Assembly: GCF_021044565.1 (NCBI RefSeq)
Contig: NZ_CP087997.1
Span: 2,480,001-2,544,000, forward strand
Direction: 5' to 3'
Source of the DNA: Subtercola endophyticus
GTDB taxonomy: Bacteria; Actinomycetota; Actinomycetes; Actinomycetales; Microbacteriaceae
Length of the DNA stretch: 64,000 bases
This document shows positions 35,760-42,720 of the stretch, one piece after another. The position numbers and the translations under genes are program-made. Positions within the stretch are counted from its first letter, which is position 1, and each line of letters begins with the position of its first letter. The notes under the pieces were generated by a model, which saw only the letters and a list, made by a program, of their open reading frames with translations, was not told the DNA's origin and ran no database searches.

Positions 35760-36808
35760 CCGACTACTCTCTCCCCGCAGAACCTGACGCTCAGTCCGCC
35801 CCGGCGCCCGCATCGGTGCCGGCCCCGGCACCGGCACCGGCATCGGCACCGCCGTCGAACGCCGAACTGCGTGCGGCCCTCTCGGCCGTTCGCACCGAGG
35901 TCGCCAAGGCGGTCGTCGGCCAAGACGGCGCCGTGACCGGGCTGCTCGTCGCCCTGCTCGCGCGCGGGCACGTGCTGCTCGAGGGCGTGCCCGGCGTCGC
36001 CAAGACGCTGCTGGTGCGCTCCCTCGCCGCCTCGCTGAGCCTTGACACGAAGCGGGTGCAGTTCACGCCCGACTTGATGCCCGGCGACGTGACGGGTTCG
36101 CTCATCTACGACGCACGAGCGGGCGAATTCGAGTTTCGTGACGGGCCGGTGTTCACGAACATCCTGCTCGCCGACGAGATCAACCGCACACCGCCGAAGA
36201 CGCAGTCGGCGCTGCTCGAGGCCATGGAGGAGCGCCAGGTCAGCGTCGACGGTCTCAGCAGGCCGCTGCCCGATCCGTTTCTCGTCGCCGCCACGATGAA
36301 CCCCATCGAGTACGAGGGCACCTACACGCTGCCCGAAGCGCAGCTCGACCGTTTTCTGCTGAAGCTCACGCTCGAAATACCCGAACGCGACGCCGAGATC
36401 GCGGTGCTCGCGCGGCACTCCGCGGGGTTCAACCCTCGCGATCTGGCTGCCGCGGGCGTCAGGCCCGTTCTGGGTGCCCTGCAGCTCACGCAAGCGCAGG
36501 CCGCGGTCTCCGCCGTCGGCGCGACACCGGATGTTCTGGCCTACGCCGTCGACCTGGCCCGAGCCACACGGCAGAGCCCGTCGGTCAAGCTCGGGGTGAG
36601 CCCGCGCGGCAGCACGGCGCTGCTCGCCTCGGCGAAGGCCTGGGCGTGGCTGAACGGTTTCGACTGGATCACGCCCGACCACGTGCAGGCCATGGTGCTG
36701 CCGGTGCTGCGGCACCGCATCCAGTTGCGCCCCGAGGCCGAGCTCGAGGGCGTCTCGGTCGACACGATTCTGCGCTCGATCCTGGCGCAGGTGCAGGTGC
36801 CGATCTGA
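35756..36808 (+). CDS. MoxR-family AAA+ ATPase
   Basis: I chose the GTG at 35756, giving 350 residues; the frame is open 32 codons further upstream. After a disordered Ala/Pro stretch (about residues 8-32) comes the MoxR core: VVGQDGAVTGLLVALLARGH, Walker A EGVPGVAKTLLVRSLA, FTPDLMPGDVTGSLIY, Walker B NILLADEINRTPPKTQSALL, sensor 1 FLVAATMNPIEYEGTY, and the lid with VSPRGSTALLASAKAWAWL. MoxR ATPases act as chaperone-like activators, usually with DUF58/VWA partners, and the DUF58 gene follows after 136 bp. The start is coupled to a micro-ORF (GTGA). Confidence 0.92.
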   Translation: MTDYSLPAEPDAQSAPAPASVPAPAPAPASAPPSNAELRAALSAVRTEVAKAVVGQDGAVTGLLVALLARGHVLLEGVPGVAKTLLVRSLAASLSLDTKRVQFTPDLMPGDVTGSLIYDARAGEFEFRDGPVFTNILLADEINRTPPKTQSALLEAMEERQVSVDGLSRPLPDPFLVAATMNPIEYEGTYTLPEAQLDRFLLKLTLEIPERDAEIAVLARHSAGFNPRDLAAAGVRPVLGALQLTQAQAAVSAVGATPDVLAYAVDLARATRQSPSVKLGVSPRGSTALLASAKAWAWLNGFDWITPDHVQAMVLPVLRHRIQLRPEAELEGVSVDTILRSILAQVQVPI

Positions 36809-36948
36809 TGCGCCGGCACGGGATGCTCCGTTGCGAGAGCGCGAGCCGCGAGAGCGAGGTTTGCGGACGAGATGAGCCGGCGCACTCGTCGCTCTCGTCC
36901 GCATCCATCGCTCTCGTCGCCACGCGCGCGGTGAAGGAGGGCGCGTGA
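36808..36948 (+). CDS. 46-residue bridging ORF between moxR and DUF58
   Basis: Its ATG overlaps the moxR stop (TGATG) and its TGA overlaps the GTG of the DUF58 gene (GTGA), bridging the whole 136-bp gap without a break. The peptide (MRRHGMLRCESASRESEVCG at its start) has two cysteines and no membrane segment. The DNA inside also forms a long hairpin (36849-36916), so peptide function is doubtful; translational coupling is the better explanation. Confidence 0.4.
   Translation: MRRHGMLRCESASRESEVCGRDEPAHSSLSSASIALVATRAVKEGA
36849..36916 (+). repeat. two-part hairpin inside the moxR-DUF58 gap
   Basis: The outer arms CGAGAGCGA / TCGCTCTCG and inner arms GCGGACGAGA / TCTCGTCCGC are separated by 5-nt internal loops. 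The structure spans 68 nt, inside the bridging ORF. Confidence 0.75.
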
Positions 36949-38252
36949 GCGTGTCTGGGCGGTTCGCGCTGCTGCTGGCGGTAGGGGTGCTGCCGGTGGT
37001 GGTGCTGTCGATTGCGTACGACGCCGCGTGGGCAACGCTCGGCGTCTGGCTCGTGTTCGCGCTGCTGCTGGGCGTGGTCGACCTCGTGCTGGCGGCATCG
37101 CCGCGGCGGGTCACGATCGAGCGGGTGCTGCCGACCCGGGTGCGGCTCGGTGAGACGGTCGCGAGCGAGCTGTACCTCACGAACGCAGGCCGTCGCACGC
37201 TGCGGGCGACCGTTCGAGATGCCTGGCAGCCCTCGGCGGGGGCCGCGACGACGCGGTTCGGCGTCGTGATCCCGCGCGGCGAGCGCCGGGTGGTGACCAC
37301 CGGGTTGACCCCGTTTCGGCGGGGGGAACGCCGGGTGCAGCAGACGAGCATCCGGTCGTTCGGGCCGCTCGGGCTCTGGGCCCGGCAGGCGACGGTGCTG
37401 GCGCCGGGCCGCATTCGTGTGCTGCCGCCGTTCACGTCGCGGCGACACCTGCCCTCGCGGCTGGCGCGGCTGCGCGAGCTCGACGGGCGCACGAGCGTGC
37501 TGATCCGCGGGCAGGGCACCGAGTTCGACTCACTGCGTGAGTATGTGCGCGGCGACGACGTGCGCTCCATCGACTGGCGGGCGACGGCCCGGCGCGACGA
37601 TGTGATGGTGCGTACGTGGCGGCCCGAGCGCGACAGGCGTGTGGTGATCGTGATCGATACCGGCCGAACATCCGCTGCCCGCATCGACAACGAACCCCGG
37701 CTCGACACTGCCTTCGAGGCGTCGCTGCTGCTGTCGGCCCTCGCCACGCGCGCCGGCGACCGAGTGGATGTTCTCGCCTACGATCGCCGCGTGCGAGCCC
37801 GGGTGCAGGGCGCCACGGGCCCGGCCCTGCTCTCGCAGCTCGTCGACGCGCTCGCCCCCGTCGAGCCGGAGCTGCTCGAGATGGACTGGTCTGCCGTGCC
37901 CGCCCTCGTGCGCGAGATCACGAACCAGCGCGCCCTCGTCGTGCTGCTCACCTCGATCGAGACACCCGGGTCGTCACGCGGCCTGCTCGCGGCCCTGCCG
38001 CAGCTGACGCGACGCCATACGGTGCTTGTGGCCTCGGTCAGCGATCCGACGACGTTCGCCGCGGTGTCGCTGCGGGATGATCGCACGCAGACCTATCACG
38101 CAGCCGCGGCCGAGCGGGCTCTGCTCGACGTCGCGCGGGTGTCTGCCGCTGCGCGACAACTGGGCGCAGAAGTCGTCACGGGCGCGCCCGCGGACCTACC
38201 GCCGGCCGTCGCCGACGCGTACCTGGCCCTGAAGGCGGCCGGCCGCCTCTGA
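36945..38252 (+). CDS. DUF58 domain protein
   Basis: A 435-residue membrane-anchored protein. The N-terminus has two close hydrophobic helices (about residues 5-45), then a beta-rich region (VTIERVLPTRVRLGETVASE). The DUF58 signature is REYVRGDDVRSIDWRATAR, followed by a VWA-like domain with VVIVIDTGRTSAA (metal-site DxGxT rather than the classic DxSxS) and ALVVLLTSIETPG. DUF58 proteins are the usual partners of MoxR ATPases; in studied systems they affect envelope stress and cell shape. AAGGAGG lies about 6 nt upstream of the GTG, in addition to the GTGA overlap. Confidence 0.88.
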   Translation: MSVSGRFALLLAVGVLPVVVLSIAYDAAWATLGVWLVFALLLGVVDLVLAASPRRVTIERVLPTRVRLGETVASELYLTNAGRRTLRATVRDAWQPSAGAATTRFGVVIPRGERRVVTTGLTPFRRGERRVQQTSIRSFGPLGLWARQATVLAPGRIRVLPPFTSRRHLPSRLARLRELDGRTSVLIRGQGTEFDSLREYVRGDDVRSIDWRATARRDDVMVRTWRPERDRRVVIVIDTGRTSAARIDNEPRLDTAFEASLLLSALATRAGDRVDVLAYDRRVRARVQGATGPALLSQLVDALAPVEPELLEMDWSAVPALVREITNQRALVVLLTSIETPGSSRGLLAALPQLTRRHTVLVASVSDPTTFAAVSLRDDRTQTYHAAAAERALLDVARVSAAARQLGAEVVTGAPADLPPAVADAYLALKAAGRL

Positions 38253-38303
38253 TGTGCCTGACCCCGGCGGCCGCGGCCACCTCGGGCCGCCCGGCCACGT
38301 CAG

Positions 38304-38368
38304 TTTCGTAGGAGATATGCCCGCCATGGCGCGGTATGGCCGCCACAGTACCGAAATCTCCTACGAAA
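38304..38368. repeat. inverted repeat between convergent genes
   Basis: TTTCGTAGGAGAT (38304-38316) is mirrored perfectly by ATCTCCTACGAAA (38356-38368). GCCAT/ATGGC pairs within the loop. T-runs stand on the wrong side for an intrinsic terminator, so another role is possible. Confidence 0.7.
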
Positions 38369-38385
38369 GTGCAGCGGCAGCCGCG

Positions 38386-39381
38386 TCAGGCGGCGATGAG
38401 GCGCTTGGCGCCAGCGTCGAACTCCTCGAGGTCGCCGGTCTCGCCGGCTCGGGATGCCCGGCCCCCGACGAACACGATGTAGAACACGAAGGCGCCCAAC
38501 GCCACCGCCCCGATGGCGACCTTCACCGGCCAGGGCCACGGCTGCGGCGTCACGAAACCTTCGATGACCCCCGAGACCAGCAGCACGAAGATGAGCCCGA
38601 TCGCCACCGTGAAGAGCGCACGGCCGTCTTCGGCCAGGGCTTGGCCACGGGTGCGGGCGGCGGGCGCGATAAAGGCCCAGAAGATGCGCAGGCCCGCGGC
38701 GGCTCCGACGAAGATCGCCGTGAGCTCGAGCATGCCGTGCGGCAAGATGTACTGAAAGAACTCGGCGCCATAACCGAAGTGGAACAGCACGCCGGCCGAC
38801 ACGCCGATGTTCATGGCGTTCTGCAGCAGCACGAACGGAACGTAGACGCCCACGATTCCGAATGCCACGCACTGGGCCGTGATCCAGGCGTTGTTGGTCC
38901 AGACCTGGCCCGTGAACGACGCGGCGGGGTTGTCGGAGTAGTAGTTCACGAAGTCGTTCTGAGCGATCTTCTGCAGCTCGGCGTCGGTGCCGAAGTTCGC
39001 CAAGACCTGCGGGTTGTTCGCCACCCAGACGGCATACAGCACGCTGACCAGAATGGTTGCCGCAGCGACCACCGCGATGATCCAGCGCAGGCGGTAGAGG
39101 GCTGCGGGCAGCTGCAGGGCGAAGAACGCCGGGATGGCCGCGAAGAGGTTGGCGCTCGACCCGGTGAAGCGCTGCCGGGCACGCGACAACGATACCGAGA
39201 GCCGGTCGCCCGCCACCGTCGAGCCCGCCGACGTCTTCAGCGCGGACAGCTCGGTTGCGCCCGACTGGTACCGGTCGATGAGCTCGTCGGCCTCGGCGCC
39301 CGAGTACGTGCGGCGTCGGCCGAGGTCATCAAGACGAGCCCAGTCGTCTCGATGTGCTGCTGAGAATGCGTCGAGATCCAT
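38386..39381 (-). CDS. SpoIIM-like (DUF95) stage II sporulation protein M family membrane protein
   Basis: I chose the ATG at 39381 (331 residues), the usual family start (MDLDAFSAAHRDDWARLDDL); a longer frame reaches into the divergent gene. A cytoplasmic helical region (residues 1-95, with RRRTYSGAEADELIDRYQSG) precedes five or six membrane helices. Typical segments are FTGQVWTNNAWITAQCVAFG, NIGVSAGVLFHFG and ILPHGMLELTAIFVGAAAGL. Non-sporulating actinobacteria carry this gene next to RDD, MoxR and DUF58 genes, where it probably helps envelope peptidoglycan remodelling. Only 17 bp separate its start from the divergent RDD gene, so both must be leaderless or share an overlapping promoter. 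Confidence 0.85.
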   Translation of the reverse strand: MDLDAFSAAHRDDWARLDDLGRRRTYSGAEADELIDRYQSGATELSALKTSAGSTVAGDRLSVSLSRARQRFTGSSANLFAAIPAFFALQLPAALYRLRWIIAVVAAATILVSVLYAVWVANNPQVLANFGTDAELQKIAQNDFVNYYSDNPAASFTGQVWTNNAWITAQCVAFGIVGVYVPFVLLQNAMNIGVSAGVLFHFGYGAEFFQYILPHGMLELTAIFVGAAAGLRIFWAFIAPAARTRGQALAEDGRALFTVAIGLIFVLLVSGVIEGFVTPQPWPWPVKVAIGAVALGAFVFYIVFVGGRASRAGETGDLEEFDAGAKRLIAA

Positions 39382-39386
39382 CTGCT

Positions 39387-39395
39387 TAGATAATA
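39387..39395. promoter_or_regulatory. overlapping bidirectional -10 boxes (TAGATAAT / TATTAT)
   Basis: In the 17 bp between two divergent ATGs, TAGATAAT serves as the -10 rightward (4-6 nt before the ATG at 39399) and TATTAT as the -10 leftward (8 nt before the ATG at 39381). Each strand's -35 would lie inside the other gene. Confidence 0.55.
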
Positions 39396-39398
39396 ACC

Positions 39399-40262
39399 AT
39401 GGCCGAGCCACTTCTTGCGCCCACCGCTGCCGCACACTCACTCGAGTACAACGACGACCTGATGGTGACCGGTGAGGCCGTCGCGCTCGACGTGCGGCCG
39501 GCGGGGTTCATTCTGCGCGCCGCCGGGGGCATCATCGACGTGACCGTGTCGATCGCGCTGTTTCTGCTGCTGTTCTGGCTGATCAGCGTATCTTTGTCGG
39601 CAACCGGCGCCGACCCCGCGCTGACCCGCGCGCTGACACTGGCGACCCTGGTGTTCTGCATCGTGGTCGTGCCGACCGCCGTCGAGACCGCGCTGCACGG
39701 GCGCTCTCTCGGCAAACTCGCCATCGGGGCCCGCATCGTGCGCGACGACGGTGGTGCGACGTCGTTCCGTCATGCGTTCGTGCGCGCACTGACCGGCGTG
39801 CTCGAGATCTACGCCACGCTCGGCGGGCTCGCGGTGCTCGTCTCGCTGCTCAACGCGAAATCGAAGCGGCTGGGCGACCTTCTGGCCGGAACGTACAGCC
39901 AGCACGAACGAGTGCCCCACCTGCCGTCAGCGGCAGCAGCGATGCCGCCCGCGCTCTACGGCTGGGCGCAGGTCGCCGACGTGGCGCGACTGCCCGACCG
40001 GTTGTCGCGCCGCATCGCTCAGTTTCTCGCCCAGGCGCCCGGCATGACTCCGGATGCCCGTGCCAGACACGCCTCGAGCCTGCTGGCCGAGGCGCTGCCC
40101 TACGTCTCGCCCGTCGTACCCGTTCACCCCGAGGTGCTGCTCACCGGAATCGCGGCCCTTCGCCGCGATCGCGAATTCGCCGCGCTGCAACTCGAACGCG
40201 CGCGCCTCGAGCGCCTCTCGCCCATTCTCAAGGGCCTGCCGCACGGTTTCCCCGACCGCTGA
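39399..40262 (+). CDS. RDD family membrane protein
   Basis: A 287-residue protein. Residues 28-60 hold the RDD-type helix pair with PAGFILRAAGGIIDVTVSIA, followed by TLVFCIVVVPTAVETALHGR. The conserved SLGKLAIGARIVRDDGGATS comes next. A third helix (LEIYATLGGLAVLVSLL) and KSKRLGDLLAGTYSQHERVP follow. The C-terminal 120 residues are soluble, with ALPYVSPVVPVHPEVLLTGI. RDD proteins are thought to be transport-related in some bacteria; in actinobacteria the longer form sits with SpoIIM and MoxR. Leaderless start, divergent from spoIIM. Confidence 0.85.
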   Translation: MAEPLLAPTAAAHSLEYNDDLMVTGEAVALDVRPAGFILRAAGGIIDVTVSIALFLLLFWLISVSLSATGADPALTRALTLATLVFCIVVVPTAVETALHGRSLGKLAIGARIVRDDGGATSFRHAFVRALTGVLEIYATLGGLAVLVSLLNAKSKRLGDLLAGTYSQHERVPHLPSAAAAMPPALYGWAQVADVARLPDRLSRRIAQFLAQAPGMTPDARARHASSLLAEALPYVSPVVPVHPEVLLTGIAALRRDREFAALQLERARLERLSPILKGLPHGFPDR

Positions 40263-40299
40263 CGCCCCACGTCTGAACACCAACCCCCGCACAGGCGCC

Positions 40300-40331
40300 C
40301 GAGACCGGCACGTAGACCGGCCGGTCTCGGC
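40300..40331. terminator. hairpin between convergent RDD and sahH genes
   Basis: CCGAGACCGG and CCGGTCTCGG form a perfect 10-bp stem with a 12-nt loop, 37 nt after the RDD stop. A T-run is lacking. Confidence 0.6.
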
Positions 40332-40336
40332 CACAC

Positions 40337-40374
40337 CCGATGGGCTCGGCCAAGCCCGATGGGCTCGGCCACGC
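40337..40374. repeat. 19-bp tandem repeat
   Basis: CCCGATGGGCTCGGCCAAG is followed directly by the same unit with one change (CACG ending), just outside the sahH stop codon. Confidence 0.7.
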
Positions 40375-40384
40375 CCACAGTGCT

Positions 40385-41872
40385 TCAGTAGCGGTAGTGC
40401 GAGACCTTGTACGGGCCCTCGACGGGCACGCCGATGTAGGCGGCCTGCGCGGGGGTGAGTTCGGTGAGTTCAACGCCGAGGGCGTCGAGGTGCAGACGCG
40501 CGACCTTCTCGTCGAGAATCTTCGGCAGCGTGTACACGCCCACCGGGTAGTTGTCGGGGCTGCCCCAGAGCTCGATCTGCGCCAGAACCTGGTTCGTGAA
40601 CGAGTTGCTCATCACGAAGCTGGGGTGCCCGGTGGCGTTGCCGAGATTCATCAGACGCCCCTCCGACAAGACCAGCACCGAACGGCCGTTCGGCAGACGC
40701 CACTCGTGCACCTGCGGCTTGATCTCGACCTTGACGGCCCCCTCGATGCGCTCGAGACCGGCGATGTCGATCTCGTCGTCGAAGTGACCCACGTTGGCGA
40801 CGATGGCGAGGTGCTTCATGCCGAGCAGGTGCTCGGTGGTGATCACGTGCTGGTTGCCGGTTCCGGTGACGAAAATGTCGACGGTCGGCAGCACGGACTC
40901 GAGCCGGGCGACCTGAAAGCCGTCCATCGCGGCTTGCAAGGCGTTGATCGGGTCGACCTCGCTCACGATCACTCGTGCACCCTGGCCGCGCAGCGCTTCG
41001 GCCGCGCCCTTTCCGACGTCGCCGTAGCCCACCACGAAGGCGACCTTTCCACCGATGAGCACGTCGGTGGCGCGGTTCAGCCCGTCGGGCAGCGAGTGGC
41101 GGATTCCGTACTTGTTGTCGAACTTCGACTTGGTGACGGAGTCGTTGACGTTCATCGCAGGGAACAGCAGTGCATCCGAAGCGGCCAGCTCGTAGAGACG
41201 GTGCACGCCGGTGGTGGTCTCTTCGGTGACGCCCTTGATGTCTGCCGCAATGGTGGTGAAGCGGTGCGGGTTCTCTTCGAGCGAGCGACGCAGCAGGTCG
41301 AGGATGACCGTGTACTCGTGGCTGTCGGATTCGGCCGCCGTCGGCACTGAACCCGCAAGCTCGAACTCTCGGCCTTTGTGTACGAGCAGGGTGGCGTCTC
41401 CGCCGTCGTCGAGGATCATGTTCGGGCCGACGTACGACTCGCCCGCTTCGGCGGCCTCTGCACTCCAGTCGAAGGCCTGATCGGTGCACCACCAGTACTC
41501 TTCGAGCGTCTCGCCCTTCCACGCGAACACCGGAACGCCCGCGGGCGCCTCTGGCGTGCCCGTGCGGCCGACGACGATGGCCGCTGCGGCCTCGTCTTGG
41601 GTGGAGAAGATGTTGCAGCTCACCCAGCGCACCTGCGCGCCGAGCTCGACCAGCGTCTCGATGAGCACCGCAGTCTGCACCGTCATGTGCAGCGAGCCCA
41701 TGATGCGGGCGCCCGAGAGGGGCTTCGACTCGCCGAATTCGGCGCGCAGGGCCATAAGGCCGGGCATCTCGTTCTCGGCGAGACGAATCTGGTGGCGACC
41801 GGCCTCGGCGAGCGAGAGGTCACGAACCTTGAAGGGCAGTGCGGTGCGAGTGGGGGTGGCGGCGAAAGTCAT
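40385..41872 (-). CDS. ahcY: adenosylhomocysteinase
   Basis: This 495-residue enzyme splits S-adenosylhomocysteine to adenosine and homocysteine, relieving product inhibition of methyltransferases. I chose the ATG at 41872 ([20 protein letters not shown]). Motifs: [68 protein letters not shown], the NAD-binding loop [20 protein letters not shown], and the C-terminal signature ending in KVSHYRY. The insert around residues 180-220 is normal for the long actinobacterial form. The promoter looks leaderless (GATAAT 6 nt before the ATG). It is downstream of and codirectional with the DUF3499 gene. Confidence 0.96.
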   Translation of the reverse strand: MTFAATPTRTALPFKVRDLSLAEAGRHQIRLAENEMPGLMALRAEFGESKPLSGARIMGSLHMTVQTAVLIETLVELGAQVRWVSCNIFSTQDEAAAAIVVGRTGTPEAPAGVPVFAWKGETLEEYWWCTDQAFDWSAEAAEAGESYVGPNMILDDGGDATLLVHKGREFELAGSVPTAAESDSHEYTVILDLLRRSLEENPHRFTTIAADIKGVTEETTTGVHRLYELAASDALLFPAMNVNDSVTKSKFDNKYGIRHSLPDGLNRATDVLIGGKVAFVVGYGDVGKGAAEALRGQGARVIVSEVDPINALQAAMDGFQVARLESVLPTVDIFVTGTGNQHVITTEHLLGMKHLAIVANVGHFDDEIDIAGLERIEGAVKVEIKPQVHEWRLPNGRSVLVLSEGRLMNLGNATGHPSFVMSNSFTNQVLAQIELWGSPDNYPVGVYTLPKILDEKVARLHLDALGVELTELTPAQAAYIGVPVEGPYKVSHYRY

Positions 41873-41878
41873 GCCCTC

Positions 41879-41884
41879 ATTATC
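41879..41884 (-). promoter_or_regulatory. -10 box (GATAAT) of ahcY, leaderless
   Basis: GATAAT on the minus strand is followed by GAGGGC and the ATG. The GAGGG is too close to act as a normal ribosome-binding site. Confidence 0.5.
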
Positions 41885-41974
41885 GCCCACCGAGCCTTCA
41901 GGCGACGTGTGTGTCGACACACTGTGGATGGATGCTCACCGAGTCTCGCTGTGCAGAACTACCGATGCCTCGCT

Positions 41975-42187
41975 TCAAACGTCGTTGCCGACCGCCATGT
42001 ATCGAACCACTTGCCAGCCTTGCGGCGCCGACAGTCGCTCGGAGTGCCGCACGCAGAGGTCGTAACTGTGCGGTTCGTGTTGCATGCTCAGCGGCCCGAG
42101 AACAGCCATCGAGTCGGCATAGACATAGGTGAGGGTCGAGACGGCTTCGGCCTGGCAGGTCACTCGCGAGCAGGTTCTGGTGTTCAT
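41975..42187 (-). CDS. DUF3499 family protein
   Basis: A 70-residue protein matching the DUF3499 pattern: TCSRVTCQAEAVSTLTYVYA at the N-terminus, SMAVLGPLSM in the middle, and HSYDLCVRHSERLSAPQGWQ near the end. Cysteines in CSRVTC and the later DLCVRH could bind a zinc ion. The family is restricted to actinobacteria and lies beside the zincin-like gene and whiB2, as here. Its function is unknown. The ATG follows TAGTCT by 7 nt, so it is leaderless. It is divergent from the zincin-like gene, with a 13-bp perfect palindrome in between. Confidence 0.88.
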   Translation of the reverse strand: MNTRTCSRVTCQAEAVSTLTYVYADSMAVLGPLSMQHEPHSYDLCVRHSERLSAPQGWQVVRYMAVGNDV

Positions 42188-42193
42188 CGTCTA

Positions 42194-42206
42194 CAGACTA
42201 AGTCTG
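42194..42206. promoter_or_regulatory. 13-bp palindrome overlapping the DUF3499 -10
   Basis: CAGACTAAGTCTG is a perfect palindrome around a central A and contains the minus-strand TAGTCT box used by the DUF3499 gene. A bound regulator would block this promoter. Confidence 0.4.
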
Positions 42207-42235
42207 AGGGGTCGATCACTCTGGTGGGCGCGCCG

Positions 42236-42241
42236 TAAGCT
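42236..42241 (+). promoter_or_regulatory. -10 box (TAAGCT) of the zincin-like gene, leaderless
   Basis: TAAGCT ends 7 nt before the ATG at 42249. Confidence 0.45.
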
Positions 42242-42248
42242 TGGGTGC

Positions 42249-42689
42249 ATGCCTCGTTCACGGCGCACTAGCTCGGCGAAGACGTCGCGTTATCGCTACC
42301 GCAATCGTCACGGCCGTTCCTTGCGGTCATCGGTCACAGGCCCCTTTCTGCCTCCGTTACGCACGCGCATCGATCTCTTCGAGATGACCGTGGCGTCGAC
42401 GGCTGACTACCTGAAAGGTGTGTGGCCCGAAGAGCTTTCAAAAGTGGTCTTCGAAATCGGCGCTGTTCCGCTCGATCTGCCCGCCGAGGGTGCTCCGGTC
42501 GAACGCTGGAGCGTCATCGGAAACCGCATCATCTTGTACCGGCTGCCCATTCAGCGCATGTCGAAGCTGCACCGCGACGACGAGCTGCACAAACGAATGA
42601 TCATCGAGAGCTGCGTCTTTCGCGCGGTCGCCGAGCTGCTCGGCAAAGACCCCTGGGATCTCGCCCCCGACCGCTTTCGCCACTTCTAA
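42249..42689 (+). CDS. zincin-like metallopeptidase family protein (Rv3259 type), active-site motif unclear
   Basis: A 146-residue protein. I chose the ATG at 42249, following TAAGCT. After a basic N-terminus (MPRSRRTSSAKTSRYRYRNR) the fold follows the short zincin family found beside DUF3499 genes: TRIDLFEMTVASTADYLKGV, LSKVVFEIGAVP, WSVIGNRIILYRLPIQRMSK, and the helix LHKRMIIESCVFRAVAELLG. The helix position where classic members carry HExxH reads IIESC here, so the zinc-binding histidines are not evident and peptidase activity is doubtful. In mycobacteria this gene lies between the DUF3499 gene and whiB2, as here on a larger scale. Confidence 0.75.
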   Translation: MPRSRRTSSAKTSRYRYRNRHGRSLRSSVTGPFLPPLRTRIDLFEMTVASTADYLKGVWPEELSKVVFEIGAVPLDLPAEGAPVERWSVIGNRIILYRLPIQRMSKLHRDDELHKRMIIESCVFRAVAELLGKDPWDLAPDRFRHF

Positions 42690-42694
42690 GAGAG

Positions 42695-42712
42695 CGGATG
42701 CCCGGGCATCCG
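42695..42712. terminator. 18-bp perfect palindrome between convergent genes
   Basis: CGGATGCCCGGGCATCCG lies 5 nt after the zincin-like stop and 8 nt from the DUF5719 stop. It consists of two inverted copies of the CGGATGC motif that is frequent across the window. Confidence 0.55.
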
Positions 42713-42720
42713 GTCGCCCG

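Noticed and set aside
38304..38368. Calling the palindrome a simple intrinsic terminator
   Set aside because: T and A runs flank the stem on the wrong sides for U-tract termination in either direction; kept as a repeat instead.
41873..41974. A SAH riboswitch upstream of ahcY
   Set aside because: The gene appears leaderless and the 102-bp spacer shows no paired structure of that type.
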